Source: Sesamum alatum (taxonomy: Eukaryota; Streptophyta; Magnoliopsida; Lamiales; Pedaliaceae). Taken from it: a stretch of DNA of 64,000 nt. The stretch spans positions 1,612,001-1,676,000 of the forward strand of contig JACGWO010000012.1 of assembly GCA_034509735.1 (NCBI GenBank), read 5' to 3'. Shown here piece after piece: positions 1 to 12,227 of the stretch. Within the stretch, counting starts at the first letter, position 1. Every line of letters starts with the position of its first letter. The position numbers and the translations under genes were made by a program. The notes under the pieces are model-generated. The model was not told the origin of the DNA. It searched no databases and saw only the letters and a program-made list of their open reading frames with translations.

Positions 1-196
1 TAGGTCAAATTTTAGGAATAAAGTGACTGTTTAAAAGCTAATTTTGTTAACAGGGCTGCGGGTAAAAATGTGTTGTGCAAAAGATTATGATGCTAATTGA
101 AAGTTTCTATAGAAGAATCTGTGCAGTGATGAGATCAAATAATTCTCCATAGGACTTTTTTGAGTCCCCTTAGTTATTAGTGCATTAGTTACTTAC

Positions 197-2141
197 AGTC
201 CGCATCGGTTTTGACCCAGAACTCGTTCGCAGCAATGTCGCTGCTGCTTTTGGTAAGCTGGGGTAAATGAGACTGGTTCTTGTGGCTCCATGTGTTTTCT
301 TTTGGAATGGCTCGTTGAGGATATATTATGATATCTTCAGCAGAGGGCCGTAGGCCTCCACTGTTACATGCCGCCAAATGGGCGTTGTTGATCTCATTTT
401 TGGTGGGCTTATGAGATTGGAGACAAGATATTGAGTTCTCAGGATGAACTTTCCTGTTGAAAATATGTAGGATCTGCATTTCACATTTAAATTTGAAAGC
501 TCAACTCTAATTCAAGAAATTGATGAAGGAAACTAAGGATCGTAGCTGGGAAAAAGTTTACTGATTTTTTTCATTTTGTGTGGAAAACTGGAAAGTGTGT
601 GCCATATACGATCATTTGAGATTAAGTCAGCACCTTATGGAGTTTTGTCTCAGCTGTTGAAGAATCTATTGTTCCTCCTTGGGTTGCTGTTGAGCTCCTT
701 GAGGAAGCATGTATAGTTCTTTTCTTGAGCATCTTTTTCATGAGATGTACTGCAGACTTTTCAGTTTCCTTCTCAGTTCGCTTTTCACCTCTGTCTGATT
801 TAGTTCCATGACATTCTTCGGCTTGTTTAGTCTTCTGAAAGAGCTCCCCAAGAGATGTCCGTTGTTCTCTCCTTACTGATGGAGCTGTGTCTGGTAGTCC
901 AATTGCTGATCCAAAAAGATAGCTTTGCAATGGACAGATGATTGCTCCATTTCCACAGGTCTCTGCACTTTCTATTGGCTTACCACTAAGCGTAATTGTA
1001 CTGCAGTGGCTCATCCTTCCAGCACTAACATGACTGTTTCTTCCAGCACTAACATGACTGTTTCTTCCAGATGAAACATTACAACTCTCATCTCTACCTT
1101 CAGCCCCCAGAACCTTTTCCAGCTCATCGTTAATTAGCTTCAGTTCATTTTCTGTGACTTCGGTTTCTTTTTCAGCTATGTGATCGACAGAGATGGAAAA
1201 TGTTGGTGTTGCTGGGTCGGTAGTGATTGGTTCTGTACCTAGAGTACCAATAGCAAGGAATCCATGGAAAAGCTCTGTAAGAGCAGCTACTGGTTCTTCA
1301 TCAAGCTCCTCCTCTTCGACTCTTGCGGCCTCTAGACAGGTAAATGAGTTTCTGCGGTAGTTGTCTCTCTGGGCTTTGCCCAAGGATTTACCGCAATAAC
1401 TTCCCTTTGGATAGCATTGTAGGTCATCCAGTGACGGTTGACCTGTAAAACCTGCAAGGCAAGTACAATAATGCCCTGACGCCAAGAAACATATGGTAAC
1501 TAAAATAATGTAGAATACACAGAAGTGCTAGATTTTAGGTGGTGTATGTAACAAGATTGCAAACTCCATGGTTTCAGATATGTCCAGAAGAAACTGATGG
1601 CCTTTCCTTGCTGATAAGATAACTAAAGTAACATGGCTGTTTTCTGTATCTCTGCCATGAAAAAAACTCTAATTTCCAGTTTTCAGCTTGCTGTTACGAA
1701 TCTCAGAGTAAATTACCAAGTTAACAACAATGGTTGACCATCAATCACAATGTATTTATCTGTGTGCCTATTTGTCATGGTACATGCAATCATCTTTTAT
1801 CTAATAATTGCATTTTGCCATACGTGTTTTATCCTTACTCTTAGTGTAGCAGTTGGAGATTAAGATATTTCAGTATTGAACTAAGGTCTCTTGAGTGATA
1901 GAATGCGTACATGTTCAAGAATCACATGCATTAATGTATATGACTCACCAATAGAAAAATCCTTTGGTGTTTCATTGTTGTTCTGCCGGAACTTCCGATG
2001 CATCCAACCGAGTAGCTGCAGTGAAGAAGATGAGGATGACCTCCATGAAATGGCAAAGAATGAAAGATAAAGAAGCAAAAAGAAAGAAAAAGAGAGTATA
2101 TTTGACGTTCTTATATTTTACTTAAATGATATTACCTTCAT
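197..2141 (-). CDS. LAZY1: LAZY1-like gravitropism regulator (IGT family), 3' end off window
   Basis: LAZY1 proteins link gravity perception to asymmetric auxin transport and set shoot or branch angle; they act at the plasma membrane and in the nucleus. I read the exons on the minus strand as 2136-2141, 1949-2015, 634-1475 and 197-473, all with GT-AG borders and compatible phases (0, 1, 0, 1). The protein starts M-K, then LLGWMHRKFRQ, the conserved N-terminal block. The IGT signature FLAIGTLG is at about residues 97-104. Conserved blocks TPTFSISV, ENELKLINDELEKVLG and SLGELFQ follow, then LHKILHIFNRKVHPE across the exon 3/4 junction. Exon 4 reaches FWVKTDAD and a GTAAGT donor at 196. The short last exon, which in the family carries a Leu-rich LVLEL-type tail, must lie left of position 1. 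About 398 residues are visible, as expected for LAZY1. The open frame upstream of residue 25 at 1485 is intron read-through from a TTG, not a start. Confidence 0.93.
1021..1068 (-). repeat. Perfect 24-bp tandem duplication inside LAZY1 coding exon 3
   Basis: Two identical 24-bp units (1021-1044 and 1045-1068) encode the eight-residue repeat SAGRNSHV twice in the Ser/Gly-rich linker. The reading frame is kept. The following GRMSH continues the same pattern, so the block is a short low-complexity tract that has expanded by one unit. Confidence 0.9.
2136..2141 (-). other. LAZY1: Six-nucleotide first coding exon (ATGAAG) of LAZY1
   Basis: On the minus strand ATGAAG is followed at once by the donor GTAAT (2135-2131). 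It joins exon 2 at 2015 after an acceptor CTGCAG, giving M-K-L-L-G-W-M in frame. A first coding exon of exactly six bases is, as I recall, a known peculiarity of IGT/LAZY genes. ORF finders miss it. Confidence 0.9.
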
Positions 2142-2193
2142 TTTCAGTTGTGTTAACAGAGAGCTTGATAATAGTGGGCGGAGGAGATGAACC

Positions 2194-2200
2194 TTAAATA
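2194..2200 (-). promoter_or_regulatory. Candidate TATA element upstream of LAZY1
   Basis: TATTTAA read on the minus strand lies about 53 bases upstream of the LAZY1 ATG. Spacing would allow a short 5' leader. This is a position-based guess; AT-rich DNA yields such matches by chance. Confidence 0.3.
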
Positions 2201-5200
2201 GACCGAGTGTTGTATAGACTGTTAACCATGTTGAAAAACCAATAGAGGGTTGAAGTTAATTAGAGCTGTTGTGGAACATTGATAGCTACCAAGGTATTGG
2301 TAAATTTTTCCTTTCTCACATTCCTTTTCCTTTTCTTTTTATTTATTTTATCTCTTTTCAAGTTTTGAGAGGCTGATATTTTTTGATTCCCATATACATT
2401 TTGTGACTTTTTCTGTAGGCAATCGATTTGCAATTATTAATATTGTCTGTTCGTTTTGCACGTTTTTACACATCTAGACCTACAATTTGTGTCTGCAAGT
2501 GCATGTAACATATTTTATATAATTTTTTTAGTTCATGGAACTTCTTCTTGTATGTAATCGAGTGCATTCCTGAGAAATATTTATGCACTAGTAGATCTCC
2601 TGACCTAGTAGTAAATTCTGTGGTTATAATTCTTGTGATCTTTGCTCGGTACTATTTTTAGCGGCCCTGTGTACAGAGAATATTGTATGATGCTAATATT
2701 TTCAACAATAGAACGACAATTAGGAAGATTTTTAGTCACATGAAATGTTAAACTTGATAAGCATCACGGTTGACATAGGTCCATCACTGGCAAAGTTTAT
2801 TACTATGAGGACCCCAGCTGCTTAAACACCTAGTTATTAATAAATGTACAAGTATATTGATAGCACAGTTGGTGTTGTACTATTAGTATCCGCCTTTACA
2901 TAGATTTGGTGTTTCTTATAGTATTAAGTGCAGATGAGATGACAGTATGCAGCAGATAGAAGCCAACAGATCCATACTTAAAAATAACATTGTTCTTTCA
3001 TACCACGACCAGATAATTTGTAACATAACACCGTTAATCTTTTTGCTGAATACTTATGTTCAGTCACCAGCAGGTGAGTCTCAACTCTGCCTGCTCAGGT
3101 GAGTATGATTGGACTGTGATAATTTATGTCTTATTTAAAGGGTTTAATTATTGTGAAATGTCAAATGATATTTTCTCTTCTTTTTATCAAGTGATTTTTC
3201 ATACTGTAGCATTACACTAGAGATAGTACCTTGATGGTTTTGTGACCCAAGTAAGCCCTTGTAACATTTGTGCAGTGAGGTCATGCTTTTAAGTTAATCA
3301 ATTTGTTGTTCTGCCCTGTGCGTGCTATAGTTGTGTGGATGAAAAAGTGCATACCCAAAGCAGGTCTTTAGCAGCGTCTTGAATTGTATATGCCCCACTT
3401 GCATCTTGATTCACCTGTTGATCAGATAATGGTTTTTATTTTGAGACGATATACAGAGGGCCCATTTCGGAGAGAGCAGTATCTTGCCACATTCTCCGAG
3501 TTATTCCCCAGAAAAAGTCCATGTGTTAAGTGGTGTTATCATAATTTGATCAATTTGACAATCAATTTGATCTTTAAACATGTTATCCGACACTGACCAC
3601 TACCAAAACTGAACTGATTTGAAGTCTAGTTGCTCTCACGAAAACATTCCGCAGTTACTCTTTTTCCCTTTGATGTTGTTATGCACTCTAACTGGGCAAA
3701 ATCTGTTTAATGTAAAGATTGATCTCTTACTGGATAGCATTAAAGGGTTCCGTAGGACTAGAACTAGCACTAGCCCTAGCATGACGAGTTCTTAACATTT
3801 TAGTAAGACGAGAAAGTATAAACTGAAGCCCAAGGCCTGAATTTAGAATCCTACCAGTGCTATATATTCTGCTTTACCTTTTGCGTTCTTATTCTGCTAT
3901 ACACTTCACCAGGAACTAAGTCCTGTATTCTCAATTTCTGCTGTCGGCGAGTTTATTTATTTAATGACATAGAGATATCTGTACATGCTTTGAATTTTTT
4001 ATCATTAGCTCATTGTAGTGACCCTTCTGCAATACACATAGTGCTGCTGATGAACTCCAAATATTCTACAACTAATTATACAGTATAGTTTTCTTTTCAA
4101 TGTTAAGGCAAGAAACATGGCATGTACATTGAATGTGATTTATCAATCAACAGATATACTTTTTCCTGGCTTCAAATGTTTGTCTCCATTTGAGAGGAGC
4201 CCCCCAGATGAAGTCTGCATAGAAACAATGCTGATATGACACGTATAGTTCCCCAGCAATTTCTGTTCCCTGGAGGAGTTGGCACTGCATGTTGTAGGTC
4301 TCTTTCTCACATATATTGCAATCAGGTAATTGATCAGACTAGTTGTAGTAACTTTTGTATTTCTCTACTAAATAGGAAAAGCACTCAGCATCTGTTCCTC
4401 AATTGTAAATCCTGATTATTCTTCTCGTTTAATTCGTGACTTAATTGAATACTACCAAGGAACAGTCTGATGCTGATATGTTCTTAAGTACATAGTAAAT
4501 CAGTTGTATTTTAGTTGAAGAACCAACTCCCCCTTTTTTTTTTCTTTTTTTTTTTTTTTTGAGGAGTTTTGGGGTGCCATTGTCCATGTGATGCTGATAT
4601 TAGTAGCTGAACTGGTAGTTGGGTTGTTTTTAATATCTACGCCTTGGAATTATCGCTTATGTCTGGAGCTCAACTGTTCTCAAATTTATTTGGCTTCAAC
4701 AAGCTCCAGGTTTACTGGGATACTGGTAATATCATGTTAAGATAGGTCTAATTATGTTAAGCTGGACAGAATCTGGAGATATGCACTATGCAGGAAAGGA
4801 TGGAGATAACTAATTTCTATGTTCCAATAGAAGGATGTGATTTGTGACTTCCTTGCTGAAGTGACTTTCTATCTGCTTCCAACTTTTAACTTGGTTGAAG
4901 AAATATCTTATAATCATAAAGGGGGTTGGTAAAGTAGAGTGTAAGCCTAAAGGATGATCATGTCATTATTTCATGAAAGAAGTCGAAACTAGACTCAAAG
5001 GGATGACGTGTCATATATATGTTTTCGTTGGCCCCAGGGGCTCGGTTAAGTATTCTCGTTTCTGATTATTCAATTACGAGTTGTATTTACAGAGAATGTG
5101 AGAACGATATCTTCTTATCTCCACTACATAAGCTGACAGTTATCAGTCACATTTTCTGTTGCCATGTACTCTACAGTAATCTCAGAATTCGGCTCATTTG

Positions 5201-6370
5201 ACACCTCTTTCACTCTGGTTTTCGAATGCTTCGGGCTCAATGAAGTCAGAAAATGTTACCCTGTTCATGCTACTACTTTCATTGCAGGAAATTGCAGATG
5301 ACATCTTCGAACCAGAATTTACATGTACAAGGTTTTAATGTCATCAAGTGATTGACTCTAGCACAAGTAGGCTCCAAGTGGAATCTGGCTTGCCTTCTTT
5401 GAAGGGTTCAAAATTAAACACTACAAATGCGGAATGAGACATGTAACCTTTCTCACGTGCTCGTTCTGAATGCTACGCTGATCGTAAGGTCGGTAATGAT
5501 TATACACTCAATGGAGTCTTGAGTCCTAAACCATGTGAAAAGCTAGTGGTTGCTTTTTATCACCTGTGGCTCAAACTGAATGTCTGTATACATTGTGGCT
5601 TGCATGAACACAGGTGCAAATGGAACCTAGTCACAGCAGTCACTGAGGGAAAATGTACCAGAGCGGACCAGATTCCTGGTATTTGTTCAATCACTCTACA
5701 GCATCTTGCACTTTAACCCAAGTGAAGGTATGCCTGTCCTCTTCCATATTTCATTTTGTAGGGGCCTAAAATTGTTGCTGAAAAAGCAGTCGACATTGGT
5801 CGTTCTAAGCTGATTCAACTTTTTGTCGACATGCTATCTAAAGTATTAGAATTGTTCCTCTGCATGGCATGTCACAGAGTTTTCACAAGTGTTGCAATCC
5901 TTTCTACATAATTTTCTTACTCGTTATTTACTCCTTCCATTTGTGTTAAAACTCTTTTGCTGTGTTTTGATTGATGGATTCATTTCTCATTTTGAGCTAT
6001 ATTTAGTAGAATTAAGATGGATTTCAAATCTGTTTTAGTATAGAGTTATTTGAAATCCGTAATTCATATCCAAACCCGTTCATCCAATATGTTCTCGTGT
6101 TTTGTATTGATAATTACAGGATTATGGCCATTAGAAACAGCCAACCTAGACATAGGTGGTTTTAATCAAAGGAAAAATGAAAAATACATTTGCACTTTTA
6201 CTTTCTAAAATTTTGTCCGGAACCCTCTGTTTCTTTGTAGTTTGCCCACTGGCTCTCATCTCTATACAGTCTCAGGGAAAAAGGAAAAGGAAATAGATTC
6301 AATTTCAACATCCAATTGCGAAATTTGATGGTGAGATTGTCCAGCACAATGAATTTATGCAGGGTGTGTA
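2201..6370. other. Intergenic DNA without recognised genes
   Basis: About 4.2 kb upstream of LAZY1. No open frame over 71 codons, no recognised domain, no transposon termini. Base composition looks less AT-rich than DNA further right. A T-rich tract lies at about 4531-4560. It could hold LAZY1 regulatory DNA, an untranslated transcript or an eroded gene; I cannot tell which. Confidence 0.5.
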
Positions 6371-7215
6371 GACTTGTCATTGGGCGGATAAGACTCAGAT
6401 TCAGACTTATTACAATAGCTAATAGTCGAATTCAGACCCAATAATTTTATACTAGATTCAGATTCGAATTCATACCCATTAAAATAAATATTTCGAGTAT
6501 GAGTAGGGTCTAGACCCTAAAATACTCATGAGTATGGGATTAAATGGGTAAACTCTAAAAGTTCATCGAATTTGTCAATTTTTTATATATTAATCGACTC
6601 GATTTACTTGTCATCTAAAATTAGTTAAGCTCGATTAACATATGAAACTGATAAGATTTGTTTGAATTTGAATTGTAAAAAACTTATTAAATTGAAATTG
6701 AGCGCAACTTCAAATTGATAAAAAATATTATTTCAAAGTTAAAATACGATGTTCATACTTTTTTCTTCCCTACCGTTCTTCAATTTCTGTTCATATTTCG
6801 AATCTATGTAGATTGTATAATTGACTAATAATGATCTAATATTTGAGCAAAGTCAATATCATTATTTATATTTCAACGATGTTCAATTTGCACATGTTAA
6901 AAGATTGAGTAGCTTTTAATTTATTTTATCGATTACAACTTCATGAAATATTTTTATTAAATTAATTTAGTAATATGTTTTGGTGATATCATTATAAAAA
7001 GAAATATATATATATATATATATATAATACTTCATTCATTGTAACATGAGTAAAACTCAATGGGTAGATTCAGACTGGACCCAATTAGTGTGAGTATATC
7101 AAGAGTAAGATCCAACGGGTATTGAATATGTAGAATTTGGGTATGATTTATAAATAATAACTACGATTATTTATTGAGTCGAATTTAAGTTCAAGTAAAA
7201 TAATGTCCATCCACT
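6370..7215. repeat. Degenerate MITE-like repeat with (AT)n tract
   Basis: The two ends carry related sequence in opposite orientation. The left half has GATTCAGACT and 'acccatt' motifs; the right half has 'aatgggtag' and a second 'gattcagactgg'. The core is AT-rich and includes an (AT)n microsatellite at about 7002-7026. Clear termini and target duplications were not found. Confidence 0.35.
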
Positions 7216-7734
7216 AACAGATCTGCTGGTGTGCGTAGCCCACAAAGACTGGTCAGTTTGTACTTTTTGCATCAACAGATTTTCCTTTTTTTACGTGATT
7301 GAAAAGCCAGCTAAGAACATGGCAACTGCATGGATTTTAACATCTGGTCTTTCTCTTTGTCCCTATCCTTGATTTAATTTGTGGTCGATTAAAGGTTGTA
7401 ATCATTCACATTATCTTGTATCCACACTTGGTGCAAATCTTTTCCCCACCCCAACTCATGATGTGGTCTGCATATGCCCATTCGTTTCACTTATCCCAAT
7501 TTGTTATTGCATATTCTGCTTTTTGTTAATGTGCCCATGAATTGTAAGTAATTTGGTGTCAAGAAAAATTGTTGGCGAATTTCAGAAACTAGTTGAAAGA
7601 TCATTGCCAATATTTTTTCTTTGATTTTGAGTATCTATTTGTATGCGAAATTTGAAACTTTTATAATTCGAATAAATAGGGAACAAATATGTTATGGTAG
7701 GAGGGAAGGGCTGCCTACCATAGATTAGTACAGA

Positions 7735-8060
7735 AGCCAACACTTGTTGGCTCGGTTGATAAGAACGAATTACTTCTAACCAGATGGTTGTGGGTTTCTC
7801 TGTTGATTATCCAATTCGAGGGTTGTGTTGGTGGATAATTATGGTCCTAGGACTTCTAGTAAGATGATTGTGGGTTTGTTTTTCTCTGTCGATGGTTCAA
7901 TTTGAGAGTTGTGTTGATGGGTAATTTGTAAGTATATCTGTAAGGAATTTATGGTCCTAGGCTTCTAGTTAAATGAATGTGGGTTCGATTTTCTCTGTTG
8001 ATGGTTCATTTTCAGAGTTGTATTGTAGGTAATCCGTAAGCGATTTATGATCCTAGGAGA
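7735..8060 (+). repeat. Tandem SINE-like repeat, about three degenerate units
   Basis: About three diverged copies of a unit of roughly 100-130 bp (near 7780, 7860 and 7965) share 'gtgggttcgattttctctgt', 'gatggttcaatttgagagttg' and 'atggtcctagg'. The start TTGGCTCGGTTGA resembles a tRNA A box and GTGGGTTCGATT a B box, so a tRNA-derived SINE is the best guess. Related sequence occurs at 17945-18070. Confidence 0.5.
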
Positions 8061-9639
8061 CAATGATAGTGATTGGAGCCAAACCCATTCAAATTTTCTG
8101 TAACTAAAGAAAAGTGTACATTTTGATAAGAAGCAAATAAGAATGGGACTGATAATTAATACTTTGGTCGCTCTTTTAAGGCCTGATGATAATAGAACTG
8201 TCCTTAGATGAGAATGTCATTATGGTTTTGCTTCCATCTCTTTCCATCCTTAATTCCTCATAAATGAAAGCAGCCTTTGTGTGCCCAGGTATGTGTTATT
8301 AGTGCAGAATTTCTCATGGGTTCTAAAAAAGTGCACCTGGATTCCTTAGTCATTTCTTGCCAGTCACAAAAGATACAAATAAATAGGCAATTTTTGTCTT
8401 GTAGAATTCAATTCTTCACTTTGGGCCCAAAAAAGGTGGCCAATTATGAATGATGGCAGACTCCAAAAAATGGTACAAATGTTACTGAGCTATCTCTTGC
8501 ATGGGTCACAACTCCTTGATTGAATAAATGTTGCGTTGCATCGAGCCAACTCTATGCCCCCCTTTCTAGTCTTATAATAAATAGCCACTCCACTCTTAGA
8601 CACTATAGTTATATAAATATGAGTACTTCAATTTCAATCACTACCATGGGTTAGGGTATACTCTTGGGACCCATAGGTCATTCCTAGAAAAATTTACTAA
8701 GTTAAAAATGCTTTAAAATTGGTCGGACAAGTAGAATCGTTATTTGATACATAAAATGATTTTGTTCAACCCATTGAATCGGATTAGGTTCAAAGTTGTT
8801 CTATTTTTTGAAAATTATTCGAATCGCTGGTTGAATCGGTGATCCCGATTGACCAGATCCCGAATCGAGTAAATCGGCTAGTTCATGAACTTTTCTAAAA
8901 TTTTCTAAACTTGGCACGATTTGAAATTGAACCCATGACATTTCATATAAAAATTGTGAAAAATGCAACAAATCAACACCCACATAATTATTGTTAATTA
9001 TATATTTATAATGATCAAACTTGTGAAGCCCATAATTTAATTGAATTTTTATTTTTTATGATTACCTAAGTTTTTAGTTAATTAATTAATAGAATAAGAT
9101 TTATATATTATTTTAAAAATGAGGGATGCCAACTATTTATTGACAATTTAGTTATAACTTAATTATAGTGGTAAATAGTTCGTTATTTTTGTTATTTACG
9201 CAATTCTTCTATATTTATTCTTGACCTAAAAAATTTTCATATACTATTTTACTATCAAACAATGGGATACTTTTAATTCCGATATTAACTTGAAAAAATA
9301 TTTGTATTTTTGTATTTTTTTTCTTTATTCTAATATAATTTTATATGTTAAGTTTTATTATGACATAATTATCACATTCTTAATTCTACTACGATTCACT
9401 CGATGGTTAAACCCTTAACCCACTTAATTTTTTGGTTCGATTTGAGTAGAGATCATCAAACCAACAATTGTTAGCAAAATATAGCAGTTATATTTTGAGT
9501 TTAGAACCCAAGATCTCTACAATGAGATTTTGAGCCCAAAATCATTGGGGTGTCTTCGCAAGATAGCAATTATATTTTGATATTTTGTGTTTATGAGAAA
9601 ATATATTAATTAATATGCTTATCGAGTCAGTGGATTCCA
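8061..9639. other. AT-rich intergenic DNA, nothing recognised
   Basis: No coding potential was seen. The part at about 8730-9480 has 'gaatcgg'-type motifs near both ends and may be an old hAT-like MITE, but I could not define its borders. Confidence 0.4.
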
Positions 9640-9648
9640 TTTTTATAA

Positions 9649-9712
9649 GGATTAAATACAATTACCACCCCTGAAGTATTCACCCCACATTAATTACCCT
9701 CATAAAGTATTA

Positions 9713-9743
<31 letters not shown>

Positions 9744-10466
9744 CCCCTAGCCTTCTAACTCCTTTCATTTTTAAGTTCAACAAATTCATTTTACCTTTAC
9801 TAAAAATTATTTTTTGAAAAAAAAATTAAAGAAAATTTTAAAATATCAAAACCACTTTTTTTTTTAAACTTTGTCTAACTCTAGTTTTACTTATTCATCG
9901 AGCTCTTTTTATTTTTGTAATTCTAAAGTACTTGGAGCTCGTTTTATTTTATTTTTCCTTGTTTGTCAAATCAAATTAAAATAAATTTATACATGCATAT
10001 ATAGATATAGATATATATATATATATTTACTTAAACAAATATACAATTAATAAAACCAAAAGAGCATGAGCTAATAAAAAATATATAATTAATACATATT
10101 TTTATATATATGGTAATTATATAACTGTGGAAATTATATGAATGTATAAATTTATTTTTAACTTGGTTGATAAAGGAGTGGAACTAAAATAAAATGATTT
10201 CCAAATACCTTAGAATTATAAAAATAAAAAGAGCTCGATGAACAAGTGAAAATAAAATTAAATAAAACTTAAAAAAGAGTGGTTGTGATATTTTAAAATT
10301 TTCTTTAATTTTTTTCATACTTAATTTTTAGTAAGGGTAAAATAGATTTTTTTTAACTTCAAAATTAAAGGTGTTAGAAGGTTAGGGGTTTTTTAAAGGT
10401 TTTAATACTTTAGGGAGATAATTGATGTAGAGTAGATACGTCTGGGGTGGTAATTGTATTTAACTC
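9649..10466. mobile_element. Long-arm hairpin MITE, Mutator-like (9-bp TSD)
   Basis: This 818-bp element is flanked by perfect 9-bp direct repeats TTTTTATAA (9640-9648 and 10467-10475). Its ends are inverted repeats of TTAAATACAATTACCACCCC. The inversion runs almost to the centre: 'gagctctttttatttttgtaattctaa' features on the left reappear reverse-complemented near 10195-10240. It contains an A23 run (9720-9743) and no coding sequence. Length of the duplication suggests Mutator-type mobilisation. A transcript would fold into a hairpin with arms near 400 bp. Confidence 0.85.
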
Positions 10467-10475
10467 TTTTTATAA

Positions 10476-11004
10476 TGGGGTTACAGATATTTATAAATCA
10501 CTTTAAACTCTCTATTTTGACTATATATATCTTATTAACTGAAAATAAAATAATTCAATCTTAATCCATCTTATTAATATTTTATTAATCGATGATAAGG
10601 CAGATTCACTCGCATTATCTATATTATTATATAAAGAAAACCCCCTTCATACTCACAAGTGGCGGTTACTTACACCGCTGCACTATTTTTTGCGAGGTCA
10701 AATATGCCCTTCAACCGATACCATAACCAACTTATTTAATTTCCAAAGTTTCACTAATTAATAAATTAATTTTTTTTCTTTCTTTTATTTTCTTAATGTG
10801 ATGTAATGATTTATATTTTGCTCTTATTTATACTAATAATATATTTTAAAATATAAAATAATATTTATTATATGCACGCAGGGACGGCGTGCTACAATAG
10901 CTAGTTATCTTTAAATATAGATAAATAATCAACACATTTAATTAAAAGTGATTCATTTTTATCATCTGAGCAAATAAATATCGATAGACACTAGTAATCT
11001 ATGA
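10476..11004. other. AT-rich intergenic spacer, nothing recognised
   Basis: Simple AT-rich sequence between two MITEs, with no open frame or repeat border that I can support. Confidence 0.4.
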
Positions 11005-11665
11005 TGCATGAACACGGATACGATACGACACGAATACGGGGACACGAGAAATTTTAAAAAATTAGGACACGATACGGCACTGACACGAGGACACGAAAAA
11101 TTTCAAAAAATTAGGACACGATACGGTACTGACACGGCTATATATAATATATTTATATATATATATATATTCTAAATTTTTCATAAAATTTATGCTATAT
11201 GAAAAATATCAAGATAATACATAAAATAAACATGTCTAATATCTAAATTTTTAATCAAAATACATGACTTAAAAAATATACATAATTAGTTTATATTAAA
11301 AGTAAGGAATAAAAATATTTTTAGTCATCCCAATTTTGGTTTATATTAAAATATACATAATTTGTTAATTAGCATGATCATATCTCAATTTTTTTGTAAT
11401 TTCATCCCAAAACTCTTAGTTTAATAAAAGTAAATTATTATTATTTTTTTATTTAGCCCAAAACTTATTTTTAAAAAATAATTCAAAACTTTTTAAAATT
11501 ATAAAAAAAATCTAAAATGTGTCGGACACGACACTGTATCTTTTTTTTTCTTTTTTATTTTATATTTTCGGACACGCTTATTTCGTGTCCGACATGTATT
11601 CGAGTCGTGTCGTGTCGTGTCCGACATCGAATTGAGTTATTTTTCAATGTGTCCGGGCATTATAG
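11005..11665. mobile_element. MITE with GACACG-rich inverted ends
   Basis: The left 130 bp is built from 'gacacgatacg'-type repeats. The right 150 bp holds the reverse complement ('cgtgtccgac', 'cgtgtcgtgtcgtgtccgac'). The core is AT-rich. The ends read ATGCATGAACACGG and, inverted, ATGCCCGGACACATT. The organisation is that of a non-autonomous DNA transposon with sub-terminal repeats, perhaps MULE or hAT. No target duplication could be fixed, so the borders are approximate. Confidence 0.6.
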
Positions 11666-12227
11666 CTAATAATAATTTACCCATAGGAGAAATAGATAAA
11701 TTTGTAGTTTGTCATTTTCAAGAAACGGCGGGGAATTCATGATTCTTGGTGTAATTAATAAAGCGTGGTGATAGGGTTAAGGTTTTAGGGGACAAGCAAT
11801 TGTCATTAGGATCAACTTTATAGACTAAAACAACATAATTAATACCCTCGATTTAGTCAAAAACTCGCCATTTGTTTAATAATCTCAAAACCTTCATAAT
11901 TAACTAAATTAACTAGTCCTTTTTTCATTCCGTCAAAAAAATCAATTGGCAGCCAGCTAAGAAATAAAGGCATTTCCCCTATTTTCAGTCCAAAAGCTAC
12001 ATGCTGAAATGCTCACTGCTAACACTTTTGGGGCTCATAATACTCTTAAAGTGCTGATATAATAATGGAGTGCAGTGCCCATTCAACACTCTCTTCCTTT
12101 CTTGCATGTTTTAAGTATTAGTCTTTTATATGTACTTGTGCTGTACAATTTGTAATACACAATTTTCCGCACTATCTAACTCATTCATTCATTACAAGTT
12201 TAAAACAATTATTTGTCATTGTGTATT

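Noticed and set aside
622..1485. Open frame read as starting MASGHYC
   Set aside because: The opening codons are intron read-through from a TTG. The exon begins at 1475 after a TCAG acceptor and ends at the donor at 633.
5519..5716. 65-codon frame with several Cys and His
   Set aside because: No recognisable family, no splice context, and length expected by chance.
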